From Hydrogenophilaceae bacterium (GTDB taxonomy: Bacteria; Pseudomonadota; Gammaproteobacteria; Burkholderiales; Thiobacillaceae): 39,952 nt of DNA. How positions within the stretch are numbered: the first letter of the stretch is position 1; each line of letters opens with the position of its first letter. A program made the translations under genes and the position numbers. The notes under the pieces are model-generated. The model worked only from the letters and a program-made list of their open reading frames with translations, was not told the DNA's origin and did not search any database. Shown one piece after another: positions 1 through 9,115 of the stretch. The stretch is from the NCBI GenBank assembly GCA_024709485.1, contig JANJWO010000035.1, positions 1 through 39,952 on the forward strand, given 5' to 3'.

Positions 1-98
1 GCGCGCGCGCGGTGGCCGACTACATCGCCGGCATGACCGACCGCTACGCCATGCGCGAGTACCGCCGCATCTTCGGCGTCGAGGAAATCAGCATCTGA
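1..98 (+). CDS. dgt: dGTPase-like phosphohydrolase, C-terminal end only
   Basis: Only the last 31 or so codons are present; the gene enters from the left edge and stops with TGA at 96-98. The readable tail contains [18 protein letters not shown], which matches the conserved C-terminal helix of deoxyguanosinetriphosphate triphosphohydrolase-like HD proteins (dNTP to nucleoside plus triphosphate). The HD metal-binding motif lies outside the window. The gene converges on comF with only six bases between the two stop codons. The family call rests on this short motif alone. Confidence 0.72.
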   Translation, partial: ARAVADYIAGMTDRYAMREYRRIFGVEEISI

Positions 99-104
99 TT
101 TGCC

Positions 105-800
105 TCAGGCGCGCGCCACCACCGCGCAGGAGACTGCGCGCGCGCCGGCGCTTTTCAGGGTTTGCGCCAGTTCCTCCAGCGTGCTGCCGGTGGTCATCAC
201 GTCGTCGACGATGCCGACATGCAGGCCGGCGAGATTTCGGCTGCATGCGAATGCGCCGCGCAGGTTCTTTCTGCGCGCCTCGCGCTTGAGCCCGGCCTGC
301 GGCGGCGTGTCACGCACGCGCGCAGCCCAGCCCGCCTGCATCGGCACCCCGGTACTGGCCGACAAGGCGCGCGCAATCTCGACGGCCTGATTGAAGCCAC
401 GTGCCCTGAGGCGGTGCGCATGCAGCGGCATGGGCAGCCAGACCTCGGGCAGATCGCCTTGCAGGCAGCCGGCGAGGAGCTCGCCGAGCAGGGGGGCAAG
501 GGCCAGGTGTTCCTGGTATTTCAGCCGCTGGATCAGGCGGTCGATGGGGAAGCCATAGCTGAATGGCGCGTCGACGCGGCTGAAGGCGGGGGGTGCCTGC
601 AGGCAATGCCCGCAGATTTCACTGCCGGGCGCGGGCAAGGCGCAGAGCGGGCAGCGCGCCGCGGCCAGCCACGGGAGGTCGGCCAGGCAGGGCGCGCAGA
701 CGGGCCCGCCCGGGGACTGGCACAGCAGGCAGGGCGGCGGCAAGTGGCGATTAAAAAATGAGCGAATGTTCAATATCGTCCGGGCCGTTTTTGACAGCAT
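105..800 (-). CDS. comF: ComF family amidophosphoribosyltransferase-like protein
   Basis: The product is 231 residues from the ATG at 798-800. An N-terminal cysteine-rich region has CxxC pairs at about residues 24/27, 35/38, 50/53 and 63/66, typical of the ComF zinc-finger module. A phosphoribosyltransferase domain follows, with the PRPP loop VGIVDDVMTTGSTLEE near the C-terminus. In naturally competent bacteria ComF acts on incoming single-stranded DNA; in many proteobacteria its role (also named GntX) is unclear. The frame stays open far upstream, but that part is antisense to the next genes and looks like no protein. No strong Shine-Dalgarno is visible before the chosen ATG, so the start is less certain than the family. 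Confidence 0.9.
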   Translation of the reverse strand: MLSKTARTILNIRSFFNRHLPPPCLLCQSPGGPVCAPCLADLPWLAAARCPLCALPAPGSEICGHCLQAPPAFSRVDAPFSYGFPIDRLIQRLKYQEHLALAPLLGELLAGCLQGDLPEVWLPMPLHAHRLRARGFNQAVEIARALSASTGVPMQAGWAARVRDTPPQAGLKREARRKNLRGAFACSRNLAGLHVGIVDDVMTTGSTLEELAQTLKSAGARAVSCAVVARA

Positions 801-820
801 TGGCCCGCTGCGGGGATAAT
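791..820 (+). promoter_or_regulatory. Sigma70-type promoter of the biotin operon
   Basis: TTGACA at 791-796 and GATAAT at 815-820 are separated by 18 bases. The first gene of the operon starts at 846, giving a leader of about 20 bases. The -35 box lies across the comF start codon on the other strand. CGGGCC (781-786) and GGCCCG (802-807) form an inverted repeat flanking the -35. No BirA operator-like sequence is seen. Confidence 0.7.
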
Positions 821-845
821 TCGGCAAATTCTTCAGGGTGCAGCA

Positions 846-1304
846 ATGAAAGTAAAGCGCGTCATCAGCGCCAAATCCTCGCGATTTTCCGCGCAAATAT
901 TCAACATCGCCAGTGTCGCCGCCATCAGCGCCGGGGTGAGCGCCCTGGTGCTGGGCAAGCTGCTGGCGGGCCAGAAAATCGGCTTTTTGCCCCTGGTGCT
1001 GTCGTTTCCGCCGCTGATGATCTGGCTGGGCGCCTCGATTTTCGTCTATGCCAGCATCGCGCACCATCCCAATCCGCACACGCGTCAGTATCACCGCTGG
1101 GCGGGCTACCGGTTTTATGCCGCCACTGGCGCCATGATGGTGTTCGGGCAGCCGCTCTACGAACTGCTGAAAGGATGGAACGGGATCATGGTGGTGTGGG
1201 CGGTGGTGTTTCTGATCGTGGTGCCGTGGGGGCTTTACGCCATCTGGAAGGCCGCCCGCGATGACTGGCAGGACATGACCATCGAGGTGGCCGTCAATGA
1301 GTAG
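846..1304 (+). CDS. Small membrane protein leading the biotin operon, function unknown
   Basis: I do not recognise a named family. The 152-residue product has a basic N-terminus and about four hydrophobic stretches (roughly residues 20-42, 48-75, 93-110 and 115-135), so it should be a polytopic inner-membrane protein. The loop contains [17 protein letters not shown]. It is the first gene after the promoter at 791-820 and overlaps bioB by eight bases, so it should be co-transcribed and perhaps translationally coupled with biotin synthesis. Any link to biotin (such as transport) is inference from position only. The ATG follows a weak purine-rich AGGG. Confidence 0.75.
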   Translation: MKVKRVISAKSSRFSAQIFNIASVAAISAGVSALVLGKLLAGQKIGFLPLVLSFPPLMIWLGASIFVYASIAHHPNPHTRQYHRWAGYRFYAATGAMMVFGQPLYELLKGWNGIMVVWAVVFLIVVPWGLYAIWKAARDDWQDMTIEVAVNE

Positions 1305-2274
1305 CTGCAACTGTTCTTCCATCCACGTCCACCAGCCCGTGGAAAGCGCGGTGCCGGTGGCCGAAGTCGAGGCGCTGTTCGAAAAGCCCTTCAACGATCT
1401 GTTGTTCGAGGCGCAGACGGCGCATCGCCGGCATTTCGACCCGAACAAGGTGCAGCTGTCCACGCTGCTGTCGATCAAGACCGGCGGCTGCCCCGAGGAC
1501 TGCGGCTACTGCCCGCAGTCCACGCGCCACCCCAACGCCGTGGCCGACGAGCCCATGCTCGACATCGACGCGGTGCTGACGGCGGCGCGCGCCGCGAAGG
1601 ACGCCGGCGCCACGCGCTTTTGCATGGGCGCGGCCTGGCGCGGACCCAAGCAGAAGGACCTCGACCCGGTGCTGAGCATGGTGCGCGAGGTGAAGGCGCT
1701 GGGCCTGGAAACCTGCTGCACGCTGGGCATGCTGCGCGAAGGCCAGGCCGAGCAGCTGCGCGACGCCGGCCTCGACTACTACAACCACAACCTCGACACC
1801 GCGCCCGAGTTCTACGGCGAGATCATTTCCACGCGCGACTTCGAGGACCGCCTCGACACCCTGAACAAGGTGCGCGGTGCCGGCATCAACGTCTGCGCCG
1901 GCGGCATCGTCGGCATGGGCGAGTCGCGCACCCAGCGTGCGGGCTTGCTGGCGCAGCTGGCGAGCCTCGACCCGCCGCCGGAGTCGGTGCCGATCAACCT
2001 GCTGGTGCAGGTGGAAGGCACGCCGCTGCACGGCACCGCCGCGCTCAATCCGATCGAGTTCGTGCGTACCATCGCGGTGGCGCGCATTCTCATGCCGACT
2101 TCCTACGTGCGCCTGTCCGCCGGGCGCCAGCAGATGAGCGACGCGGTGCAGGCCCTGTGCTTCCTCGCCGGGGCCAATTCCATCTTCTACGGCGACAAGC
2201 TGCTGACCACCGGCAATCCCGAGTGGGAACGCGATCAGGCGCTGTTCGGCAAGCTGGGGCTCACGCCTGCATGA
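1297..2274 (+). CDS. bioB: Biotin synthase
   Basis: This radical-SAM enzyme inserts sulfur into dethiobiotin, the last step of biotin synthesis. The 325-residue length is normal. The radical-SAM [4Fe-4S] motif CxxxCxxC is at C65, C69 and C72 within [13 protein letters not shown]. Downstream [29 protein letters not shown] and VRLSAGR supply the Cys and Arg ligands expected for the [2Fe-2S] cluster. The N-terminal ten residues are unusually Cys- and Ser-rich (SSCNCSS) and may not be conserved. The start overlaps the upstream membrane-protein gene by eight bases, and the stop shares ATGA with bioF. Confidence 0.98.
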   Translation: MSSCNCSSIHVHQPVESAVPVAEVEALFEKPFNDLLFEAQTAHRRHFDPNKVQLSTLLSIKTGGCPEDCGYCPQSTRHPNAVADEPMLDIDAVLTAARAAKDAGATRFCMGAAWRGPKQKDLDPVLSMVREVKALGLETCCTLGMLREGQAEQLRDAGLDYYNHNLDTAPEFYGEIISTRDFEDRLDTLNKVRGAGINVCAGGIVGMGESRTQRAGLLAQLASLDPPPESVPINLLVQVEGTPLHGTAALNPIEFVRTIAVARILMPTSYVRLSAGRQQMSDAVQALCFLAGANSIFYGDKLLTTGNPEWERDQALFGKLGLTPA

Positions 2275-3440
2275 GTGATTTCGGTGCGCTGGCCCGGATT
2301 CAACAGGGCCTGGCGCAGCTCGAAGCGGACCGCCTGCTGCGTCAGCGCCCGCTGCTGGAATCGGCGCAGGGTGCGCAGGTGCGCGTTGGCGGCCGCGAGC
2401 TGGTCTCCTTCAGCAGCAACGATTATCTGGGACTGGCCAACGATCCTGCACTGGCTAGGGCGGCAGTGGCCGCGATCGGGGAATACGGGGTAGGCGCGGG
2501 CGCTTCCCATCTCGTCACCGGCCACCATCGCCTGCACCACGAGTTCGAGCAGGCCTTCGCCGCCTTCGTCGGCAAGCCGGCGGCGCTGCTGTTCTCCACC
2601 GGCTACATGGCCAACCTCGGCGTGTTGACCGCGCTGCTCACTCGCCATGGCGAAGTCTTCGCCGACAGGCTCAACCATGCCTCGCTCAACGACGCCGCGC
2701 AGCAGTGCGGCGCGAAGTTCACCCGCCATGCCCACGCCGACCTTGGCCAGCTGGAAAGCCAGCTCAAGAAAAGCGCGGCGCGCGACAAGCTGATTTGCGC
2801 CGACCTCGTGTTCAGCATGGACGGCGATGTCGCCGACGTGGACCGTCTGCTCGCGCTTGCCGAGGCGCACGACGCCTGGCTGTACCTCGACGACGCGCAC
2901 GGCTTCGGCGTGCTGAACGACGGGCGCGGCGGGCTGACCGCGGCGGCCAGACAAAGCCCGCGCGTGATCTATCTCGCCACCCTCGGCAAGGCCGCCGGCG
3001 TGTTCGGCGCGGCGGTCGCGGCGCACGCCGACGTCGTCGCATGGCTGGCGCAGAAGGCGCGCAGCTACGTCTACACCACCGCCACCCCGCCGCTGCTGGC
3101 GGCCGCGCTGCTGGCGAGCCTGCAGCAGATCGCGGCCGGGCAGGCGCGCAGGGACAGGCTGCGCCGGCATATACAGCGCGTGCGCGAAGGCCTCGGCGCG
3201 CTGCCGCGCTGGCGGCTCATGCCGTCCGCCACGCCGATCCAGCCGCTGCTGATCGGCGAGAACGCAGAAGCGCTTGCGGTATCCGGAAAATTGTTGGAAC
3301 AGGGCCTGCTGGTGCCGGCGATACGCACGCCCACCGTGCCCAGGGGCGGCGCGCGGCTGCGCATTTCGCTGTCGGCGTCGCATAGCGAAGCCGAAGTCGG
3401 GCGGCTGGTGTCGGCCCTTGCACGGCTTGCCGCCACATGA
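2271..3440 (+). CDS. bioF: 8-amino-7-oxononanoate synthase
   Basis: This PLP enzyme condenses pimeloyl-ACP (or -CoA) with alanine, opening the ring-assembly part of biotin synthesis. The 389-residue protein starts at the ATG overlapping the bioB stop (ATGA). Visible family signatures are [12 protein letters not shown] near residue 45, the [19 protein letters not shown] segment, DDAHGFGVL, and [12 protein letters not shown], which carries the PLP-binding lysine. The frame is open well upstream inside bioB, but the similarity and the coupled start place the N-terminus at 2271. The gene overlaps bioH by four bases. Confidence 0.97.
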   Translation: MSDFGALARIQQGLAQLEADRLLRQRPLLESAQGAQVRVGGRELVSFSSNDYLGLANDPALARAAVAAIGEYGVGAGASHLVTGHHRLHHEFEQAFAAFVGKPAALLFSTGYMANLGVLTALLTRHGEVFADRLNHASLNDAAQQCGAKFTRHAHADLGQLESQLKKSAARDKLICADLVFSMDGDVADVDRLLALAEAHDAWLYLDDAHGFGVLNDGRGGLTAAARQSPRVIYLATLGKAAGVFGAAVAAHADVVAWLAQKARSYVYTTATPPLLAAALLASLQQIAAGQARRDRLRRHIQRVREGLGALPRWRLMPSATPIQPLLIGENAEALAVSGKLLEQGLLVPAIRTPTVPRGGARLRISLSASHSEAEVGRLVSALARLAAT

Positions 3441-4162
3441 GCCAGGCCGGCATGGTCCTGCTGCACGGCTGGGGCACCCACCCTGTCATCTGGGAGCCGC
3501 TGCTGGATTTCTTTCCCGAAGCGCGCGCCTTGCCGCTGCCCGGCTATGCCGGCAGCGCGCAGGCTTTCACGCTCGAACAGATGGCGGAACAGACCGCCGC
3601 GCAGCTACAGGCGGGGAGCCTGCTCGTCGGCTGGTCGCTGGGCGGGCTGCTGGCGGCGCGCATCGCCCAGGCCTGGCCGGAGAAGGTGTCGGGGCTGATC
3701 CTGATCGCGGCCACACCCTGCTTCGTGAGCCGCGCCGACTGGCCGCACGGCATCGCCGCCGAAGTGTTCGAGCAGTTCGCCGCCAGCCTCGCGCAGGATT
3801 ATCCCGGCACCATCCGGCGCTTTCTCTCGCTGCAGGCGCAAGGCGCGGGCGACATGCGCGAGGTGCTGGCGCAGTTGCGCCGCCGGCTGCTGGAGCAGCC
3901 GCGCCCGGCGCCCGGCGTGCTGGAAGCGGGGCTGGCGATCCTGCAGGACAGCGATCTGCGCGCAACCCTGCCGACACTGCGGCAGCCGCTGACCCTGATC
4001 CACGGCATCGGCGACAGGCTGGCGCCGATCGCCGCCGCGCGCTGGCTGGCGGATGCCATGCCGGGCGCCGTCCTGCACGAAATCCCGGGTGCCGGGCATG
4101 CGCCCTTCCTGTCGCATGCCCGGCAAGTGGCGGATCTCATGGGGCGCGCGCCACATGGCTGA
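3437..4162 (+). CDS. bioH: Pimeloyl-ACP methyl ester esterase
   Basis: This is an alpha/beta hydrolase of 241 residues. BioH removes the methyl group from pimeloyl-ACP methyl ester, releasing the acyl carrier product for BioF. The oxyanion-hole HGWG is at residues 10-13, the nucleophile elbow GWSLGG places Ser at residue 67, and the C-terminal GAGHAPF provides the catalytic His. Its position between bioF and bioC separates it from generic hydrolases. Start and stop overlap bioF (4 bases) and bioC (8 bases), so translation is probably coupled. Confidence 0.95.
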   Translation: MSQAGMVLLHGWGTHPVIWEPLLDFFPEARALPLPGYAGSAQAFTLEQMAEQTAAQLQAGSLLVGWSLGGLLAARIAQAWPEKVSGLILIAATPCFVSRADWPHGIAAEVFEQFAASLAQDYPGTIRRFLSLQAQGAGDMREVLAQLRRRLLEQPRPAPGVLEAGLAILQDSDLRATLPTLRQPLTLIHGIGDRLAPIAAARWLADAMPGAVLHEIPGAGHAPFLSHARQVADLMGRAPHG

Positions 4163-5063
4163 ACCGACCATAGACAAGCGCGAAGTGGCGCGCGCCTTCG
4201 GCCGCGCCGCGGCAAGCTACGACGCGCATGCCGTGCTGCAGCGCGAGGTGCTGGCGCGGCTCGACGAGCGGCTCGAGCTGATGAGCATCCGGCCGCGGCG
4301 CATACTGGATGCGGGCTGCGGCACGGGACTGGGCCTGCGCCTCTTGCAGGCGCGCTATCCCGAGGCGCGGCTCGTCGGGCTCGACCTGGCCCTGCCCATG
4401 CTGCAGGCGGCGCGCGCGCGCAAAGAGCCGGCGGGGCTCGCAGGATTCATCCGCCGCCTGCTGCCGGGTGCGCAGCCCGCGGCGCAGGTCTGCGCCGACA
4501 TCGAGCGTCTGCCGTTCAGGAGTTCGAGCCTCGATCTTGTCTGGTCCAGCCTGGCGCTGCAGTGGGCAAGCGCGCCGGAGGCCGCATTCCGCGAGCTGCA
4601 TCGCGCCATCGCGCCGCAGGGCCTGCTGCTGTTTTCGACCTTTGGCCCCGACACGTTGAAGGAGCTGCGCCAGGCGTTCGCGCAGGTGGACGGCGGCAGC
4701 CATGTGAGCCGCTTCCTCGACATGCACGACATCGGGGACATGCTGGTGCATGCGGGATTTCAGCATCCGGTCATGGAAATGGAAATGCTCACGCTGACCT
4801 ATGCCGATCTCAAGTCGCTGTTGCGCGACCTCAAGGGCATCGGCGCGCACAATGCGGCGGCGGACCGCGCGCGCGGCCTGATGGGGAAGGCGGCCTGGCG
4901 CAAACTGGAGCAGGGCTACGAGGCATTCCGCAGGGAAGGGCGGCTGCCGGCGACTTATGAAGTGATCTACGGCCATGCCTGGGCGGGCGACAAGGCCCGG
5001 CTCGCAGACGGCCGCCAGATCATCCAATTCAAGATCGGCCAGCGCAAGGCGGGGCTGCGGTGA
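4155..5063 (+). CDS. bioC: Malonyl-ACP O-methyltransferase
   Basis: This SAM-dependent methyltransferase (302 residues) methylates the free carboxyl of malonyl-ACP so that it can be extended by fatty-acid synthesis to a pimeloyl chain. The N-terminal KREVARAFGRAAASYDAHA is the usual BioC opening. Motif I, ILDAGCGTGLGLRLL, is near residue 50, and LVWSSLALQW is the characteristic post-II segment. I chose the ATG at 4155, overlapping the bioH stop, because the longer open frame runs into bioH. The stop shares GTGA with bioD. Together with BioH this makes the canonical BioC-BioH route to pimelate. Confidence 0.96.
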   Translation: MAEPTIDKREVARAFGRAAASYDAHAVLQREVLARLDERLELMSIRPRRILDAGCGTGLGLRLLQARYPEARLVGLDLALPMLQAARARKEPAGLAGFIRRLLPGAQPAAQVCADIERLPFRSSSLDLVWSSLALQWASAPEAAFRELHRAIAPQGLLLFSTFGPDTLKELRQAFAQVDGGSHVSRFLDMHDIGDMLVHAGFQHPVMEMEMLTLTYADLKSLLRDLKGIGAHNAAADRARGLMGKAAWRKLEQGYEAFRREGRLPATYEVIYGHAWAGDKARLADGRQIIQFKIGQRKAGLR

Positions 5064-5752
5064 GCGCGCGTTGCGGCCGCGGCATTTTCGTCACCGGCAC
5101 CGACACCGGCGTGGGCAAGACCTATGCGGCGCGGCTGCTGATCGAGGCACTGAAGCGGCGGGGGCTGCGTGTCGCCGCCATGAAGCCGGTTGCGGCGGGC
5201 GTCGAGGCCGATGGCGTGAACGAGGACGTGCGGCTGCTGATGGCCGCCGCCAATGTCGAGGCGCCTGTGGAACTGGTCAATCCTTATTGCTTCGCGCCGG
5301 CGGTCGCCCCGCATCTTGCAGCGCGGCTGGCGGGCGCGACCATGGATCTTGAGGTCATCGCGCAGGCGTATGCGCAGCTTGCGGCACGCGCGGACGTGGT
5401 GGTGGTGGAGGGGGCGGGCGGCTTGCTGGTGCCGTTCGATGACGCATGCGGCATGGACGCGATCCCGCGGCGGCTGCAGCTGCCGGTGGTCATGGTGGTC
5501 GGGTTGCGGCTGGGCTGCCTGAACCATGCGCTGCTGACCGCGGAGGCGATTGCGCGACGCGGGCTGCCGCTCGCCGGCTGGCTCGCAAACCGGCTCATGC
5601 CGGAAATGGAAATGGCAGAAGCCAATCTGGCTACGCTGCGTGGTATTTTGCGCGCACCGTGCCTGGGAGAGATTCATTGGCAGGGCAAGGCGCTGGCCGG
5701 CGCAGACGCCGACAACGACTTGATTTTGAACGCCCTCGGCTTGCAAGAATAA
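5060..5752 (+). CDS. bioD: Dethiobiotin synthetase
   Basis: This ATP-dependent carboxylase closes the ureido ring of DAPA to give dethiobiotin. The 230-residue product starts with GTG overlapping the bioC stop. The P-loop GTDTGVGKT is at residues 12-20, followed by MKPVAAG (substrate-binding) and VVVEGAGGLLVPF. It is the last gene of the operon. No convincing Rho-independent terminator follows; the next 50 bases are unusually AT-rich with a weak GAATA/TATTC dyad. bioA, which makes the DAPA substrate, is not in the window. Confidence 0.96.
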   Translation: MSARCGRGIFVTGTDTGVGKTYAARLLIEALKRRGLRVAAMKPVAAGVEADGVNEDVRLLMAAANVEAPVELVNPYCFAPAVAPHLAARLAGATMDLEVIAQAYAQLAARADVVVVEGAGGLLVPFDDACGMDAIPRRLQLPVVMVVGLRLGCLNHALLTAEAIARRGLPLAGWLANRLMPEMEMAEANLATLRGILRAPCLGEIHWQGKALAGADADNDLILNALGLQE

Positions 5753-5880
5753 GCAGTTCAGAATACGTAAAAATAAAAATATTCTACTTTTAAATCAAAT
5801 GCTTGGGTGAACATTCGTCTTGCTTGTCAAGGCTTGTGAGGTGTAGAGTCTGTGGCAACTTGTCGCAGGTGGGGACCTTG
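5753..5880. other. AT-rich spacer between biotin and cytochrome oxidase regions
   Basis: The stretch around 5755-5805 is conspicuously AT-rich against its GC-rich surroundings and contains A- and T-tracts. It could be an UP-element or promoter region for the downstream genes, but I cannot pick a well-spaced -35/-10 pair. I see no convincing gene here; an open frame begins at 5803 but resembles nothing before 5881. Confidence 0.4.
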
Positions 5881-6278
5881 ATGCCGCAAGCATTGAATAG
5901 CAGCCCACAGGAAGAGCGGAACCTTTTCTGCCGCCACGCCCGGCCGCTCGCATCGCCGACCGGGAGCGAGCGCAAAAAAGCGGTTTTGGGAATCGTCGTG
6001 ACGGCGCTGCCGGTCACGTCGGTGCACGGCTGGCCGGAGGGCTGGCCGCTTCTTCCTTTCGCCGGACTGGAGATCGGCATGCTTGCATGGGCATTCGATG
6101 CGCCGGGCAGGCGGACCTGCGATGTCGAATCCTTGCAAATCTGCGGCGGTGAAATTCTGATTGAACGGCGGGAAGGCGCGCATCCGGCGCGCCGCCGCGC
6201 GCGCTATTGCCCGCGGGCAAGGCGGGCGCCTGCCTGATCGGTGCGGCCACGCCGGAACTGGCCAAAGCCTTGCGATGA
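5881..6278 (+). pseudogene. Decayed DUF2244 membrane protein gene
   Basis: From the ATG at 5881 a frame encodes a hydrophobic hairpin containing GWPEGWPLLPFAGLEIGMLAW. This matches the DUF2244 core (two membrane helices with a 'W-P-x-L-P-F-A-x-L-E' turn), a family I recall as often lying just upstream of coxB in betaproteobacteria. After about residue 98 (ILIERREG) the family's remaining C-terminal region is missing. The frame runs on into Arg-rich low-similarity sequence and stops at 6237. A different frame gives a tail ending LIGAATPELAKALR and a stop at 6276-6278, like the end of DUF2244 proteins. I infer an internal deletion plus a frameshift. An alternative is a short divergent functional protein ending at 6237. 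Confidence 0.5.
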
Positions 6279-6343
6279 CGCATAATAAAAACGCGGGCTG
6301 AAAGAAAAAATAAAAGAATTCGTGAACGTGAGGAGGGTGGGGA

Positions 6344-7354
6344 ATGAAGAGAGGTGCGCTACGCCCCTTGCTGGGCAAAACCCTGGCAGCCCTGTCCGGG
6401 ACGATGATCTCGGGCGCAGTCTGGGCCGGTTATCAACTCAATCTGCGCGAACCGCAATCCGCTCTGGCAAGAGATGTCTACAACATGCACACCCTGGTCA
6501 ATCTGGTGTGCCTGGCCATCTTCGTCGTGGTGTTCGGCGCGATGTTCTTCTCCATCTGGAAGCACCGCAAGTCAGCCGGCCACCAGGCCGAGCATTTCCA
6601 TGAGAACACCACGGTCGAAGTGATCTGGACGGTGATCCCGTTCCTGATCCTGATCGGCATGGCTTATCCCGCGACCAGGACCGTGCTGGCGATGAAGGAC
6701 ACCTCCAACCCGGACATGACCATCAAGGTCACCGGCTACCAGTGGAAGTGGGAATACGACTATCTGAAGGACGGCGTCAAGTTCATGAGCACGCTGGCAA
6801 CGCCGCGCGCGCAAATCGAGAACCGGGCGGACAAGGGCGCGGAGTATCTGCTGGAAGTGGACAATCCGCTGGTCGTCCCCGTCGGCAAGAAGGTCCGCGT
6901 GCTGCTCACCGCGGGCGACGTGATCCATTCCTGGTGGATTCCGGAACTGGCCGTCAAGCAGGACGCCATTCCCGGCTTCATCCGCGACGCCTGGTTCAAA
7001 TCGGAGACGACCGGCACGTTCCGCGGTCAGTGCGTGGAACTGTGCGGCAAGGACCATGCCTTCATGCCCATCGTGGTGAAGGTGGTGAGCCAGGCGGAAT
7101 ACGATGCCTGGCTCGCGTCCCGGAAACAGGGCGCGGCCAGCCCGTCCAGCGCGCCGCTGAGCAGGGCGGTTCTCAACGGCCGCCCCGGGGCGGCCGTGGC
7201 GGCATTCGGCGGCCAGCTGTCCGACGCGGACATCGCCGCGGCGGTCGCTTTCCAGCGCAACAGCCGGGACAACAAGGTCGGCGACATGGCGCAGCCGGAG
7301 CGGGTGGCGAGCCTGAAGCCCGGCGCTGAGGCCGCCGCACGCGCGGCCAGATAA
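6344..7354 (+). CDS. coxB: Cytochrome c oxidase subunit II with heme-less C-terminal remnant
   Basis: This subunit carries the CuA centre that takes electrons from cytochrome c into the aa3 oxidase. The 336-residue protein has a signal-like N-terminus, two membrane helices (about residues 48-68 and 90-112) and a periplasmic cupredoxin domain. CuA ligands are visible: His195 (VIHSWW), Cys230 and Cys234 (GQCVELC), His238 and Met241. Residues about 268-325 resemble the final part of the cytochrome c domain often fused to betaproteobacterial CoxB ([24 protein letters not shown]), but CxxCH is absent and the usual Met position reads Val. A strong GAGGAGG lies 6-12 bases before the ATG. It is the first gene of the coxBA-cox11-DUF2970-coxC run. 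Confidence 0.96.
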   Translation: MKRGALRPLLGKTLAALSGTMISGAVWAGYQLNLREPQSALARDVYNMHTLVNLVCLAIFVVVFGAMFFSIWKHRKSAGHQAEHFHENTTVEVIWTVIPFLILIGMAYPATRTVLAMKDTSNPDMTIKVTGYQWKWEYDYLKDGVKFMSTLATPRAQIENRADKGAEYLLEVDNPLVVPVGKKVRVLLTAGDVIHSWWIPELAVKQDAIPGFIRDAWFKSETTGTFRGQCVELCGKDHAFMPIVVKVVSQAEYDAWLASRKQGAASPSSAPLSRAVLNGRPGAAVAAFGGQLSDADIAAAVAFQRNSRDNKVGDMAQPERVASLKPGAEAAARAAR

Positions 7355-7379
7355 CGGACAAGGGAAAGAGGAGAAAAAC

Positions 7380-8972
7380 ATGGCGCACGACGCAACTCAC
7401 GCCCACGACGCAATCCCTGCCCACGACGGCCACGGCCAGCCCGGCGGCATCATGCGCTGGCTGACCACCACCAACCACAAGGACATCGGCAGCCTGTACC
7501 TGTGGTTTGCCGGCACCATGTTCCTGGTGGCCGGCTCCTTCGCGCTGGTCATCCGCGCCGAGTTGTTCCAGCCCGGGCTGCAGGTGGTGCATCCCGACTT
7601 CTTCAACCAGATGACCACGCTGCACGGCCTGATCATGGTGTTCGGCGTGATCATGCCGGCCTGGGCGGGTTTCGCCAACTGGCAGATCCCGCTCATGATC
7701 GGCGCCCCGGACATGGCGTTTCCGCGCATGAACAACTGGGGCTTCTGGCTGCTGCCGGTGGCCGGCTTCCTGCTGTTGCTGGGGCTGTTCATGCCGGGCG
7801 GCGCCGCGGCCGGCGGCTGGACCATGTATCCGCCGCTGTTCGTGCAGGGCGGCATCAGTTATGACCTGACCATCTTCGCCATCCACATCCTCGGCGCCTC
7901 GTCGATCATGGGCTCGATCAACATCATCACCACCGTCCTCAACATGCGCGCGCCGGGCATGACGCTGATGAAGATGCCGCTGTTCGTGTGGACCTGGCTC
8001 ATCACCGCCTATCTGCTGATCGCCACCGTGCCGGTGCTGGCCGGCGCCGTGACCATGCTGCTGACCGACCGCCACTTCGACACGCATTTCTTCAATCCCG
8101 CGGGCGGCGGCGACCCGGTCATGTTCCAGCACATCTTCTGGTTTTTCGGCCATCCCGAGGTGTACATCCTGATCCTGCCGGCGTTCGGCGTGGTGTCGCA
8201 GATCATCCCGACCTTCGCCAGGAAGCCGCTGTTCGGTTATGCCTCGATGGTGTATGCGACGGCCTCCATCGCCATCCTGTCCTTCATCGTGTGGGCGCAC
8301 CACATGTTCACCGTGGGCATGCCGGCGGCCGCGCAGCTGTTCTTCATGTACTCCACCATGCTGATCGCGGTGCCGACCGGCGTGAAGGTGTTCAACTGGG
8401 TGGCGACGATGTGGAAGGGCTCGATGACTTTCGAGACGCCGATGCTGTTCGCCATCGCCTTCGTCTGCCTGTTCACCATCGGCGGCTTCTCCGGCCTGGT
8501 GTGCGCGATGACGCCGGTGGACATCCAGATCCACGACACCTACTACGTGGTGGCGCACTTCCACTACGTGCTGGTGTCCGGCGCCCTGTTCGCGATCATC
8601 GCCGGCGTCTACTACTGGCTGCCCAAGTGGACCGGTCACATGTACGACGAGAAGCTCGGCAAGCTGCACTTCTGGCTGTCGGTGATTTCCATGAACGTCA
8701 CCTTCTTTCCCATGCACTTCCTGGGGCTGGCGGGCATGCCGCGGCGCTATGCCGACTACGCGCTGCAGTTCGCCGAGTTCAACATGATCGCCTCGATCGG
8801 CGCCTTCATCTTCGGCTTCAGCCAGCTGATCTTCCTGGCGGTGATCATCAAGGCCATCCGCGGCGGGCGGAAGGCGAGCGATCAGGTCTGGGAAGGCGCC
8901 CAGGGCCTGGAGTGGACGGTGCCGTCGCCGGCGCCCTACCACACCTTCGAGACGGCGCCGGTCGTGAAATGA
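7380..8972 (+). CDS. coxA: Cytochrome c oxidase subunit I (aa3-type)
   Basis: This is the catalytic heme-copper subunit, which reduces O2 to water and pumps protons. At 530 residues with twelve expected helices it is normal in length. Diagnostic motifs are all present: LHGLIMVFG (heme a His), [15 protein letters not shown] (CuB His and the cross-linked Tyr), HHMFTVGM (CuB His pair), TGVKVFNW (K-channel Lys), and [13 protein letters not shown] (heme a3 and heme a His). The cytoplasmic N-terminus is His- and Asp-rich ([17 protein letters not shown]). A GGGAAAGAGGAG ribosome site precedes the ATG, 25 bases after coxB. Confidence 0.98.
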   Translation: MAHDATHAHDAIPAHDGHGQPGGIMRWLTTTNHKDIGSLYLWFAGTMFLVAGSFALVIRAELFQPGLQVVHPDFFNQMTTLHGLIMVFGVIMPAWAGFANWQIPLMIGAPDMAFPRMNNWGFWLLPVAGFLLLLGLFMPGGAAAGGWTMYPPLFVQGGISYDLTIFAIHILGASSIMGSINIITTVLNMRAPGMTLMKMPLFVWTWLITAYLLIATVPVLAGAVTMLLTDRHFDTHFFNPAGGGDPVMFQHIFWFFGHPEVYILILPAFGVVSQIIPTFARKPLFGYASMVYATASIAILSFIVWAHHMFTVGMPAAAQLFFMYSTMLIAVPTGVKVFNWVATMWKGSMTFETPMLFAIAFVCLFTIGGFSGLVCAMTPVDIQIHDTYYVVAHFHYVLVSGALFAIIAGVYYWLPKWTGHMYDEKLGKLHFWLSVISMNVTFFPMHFLGLAGMPRRYADYALQFAEFNMIASIGAFIFGFSQLIFLAVIIKAIRGGRKASDQVWEGAQGLEWTVPSPAPYHTFETAPVVK

Positions 8973-8978
8973 CGGGAG

Positions 8979-9004
8979 GGCGGGCGGCGCTGCCGCCGCC
9001 CGCC
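8979..9004 (+). other. Strong intercistronic hairpin after coxA, no U-tract
   Basis: GGCGGGCGGC (8979-8988) pairs perfectly with GCCGCCCGCC (8995-9004) around a six-base loop, starting six bases after the coxA stop. There is no run of T after it, so it is unlikely to terminate on its own. In a 3' position like this it could protect coxBA mRNA from exonucleases and set a higher level of subunits I and II than of the assembly factors downstream. That role is inference. Confidence 0.6.
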
Positions 9005-9018
9005 ATCGTGTGAGAGAC

Positions 9019-9114
9019 ATGCAACGGAATAAGCGCAACATGGTGACGGGCTGGATACTGGCCGCCATCGCAATCGGCATTTTCCTGTACACCCTGATGA
9101 ACGCGAGCCCCTGA
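9019..9114 (+). CDS. Cytochrome oxidase small assembly protein-like peptide, 31 aa
   Basis: ATG at 9019 to TGA at 9112-9114 encodes a 31-residue peptide: a basic N-terminus (MQRNKRNMVTG) followed by one membrane helix and a short polar end. A single-helix peptide of this size between coxA and cox11 is usual in betaproteobacteria, where it is annotated as a cytochrome oxidase small assembly protein; its biochemical role is not well defined. GAGAG stands just before the start. cox11 begins one base after its stop. Confidence 0.75.
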   Translation: MQRNKRNMVTGWILAAIAIGIFLYTLMNASP

Positions 9115-9115
9115 A

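Noticed and set aside
846-5752. bioA inside or at the ends of the biotin operon
   Set aside because: All frames here are accounted for by the leader gene and bioB, F, H, C and D; DAPA aminotransferase must be encoded elsewhere.
5803-5880. Extended N-terminus of the DUF2244-like frame from the ATG at 5803
   Set aside because: These 26 residues look like no DUF2244 protein, and the sequence is part of the AT-rich non-coding spacer.
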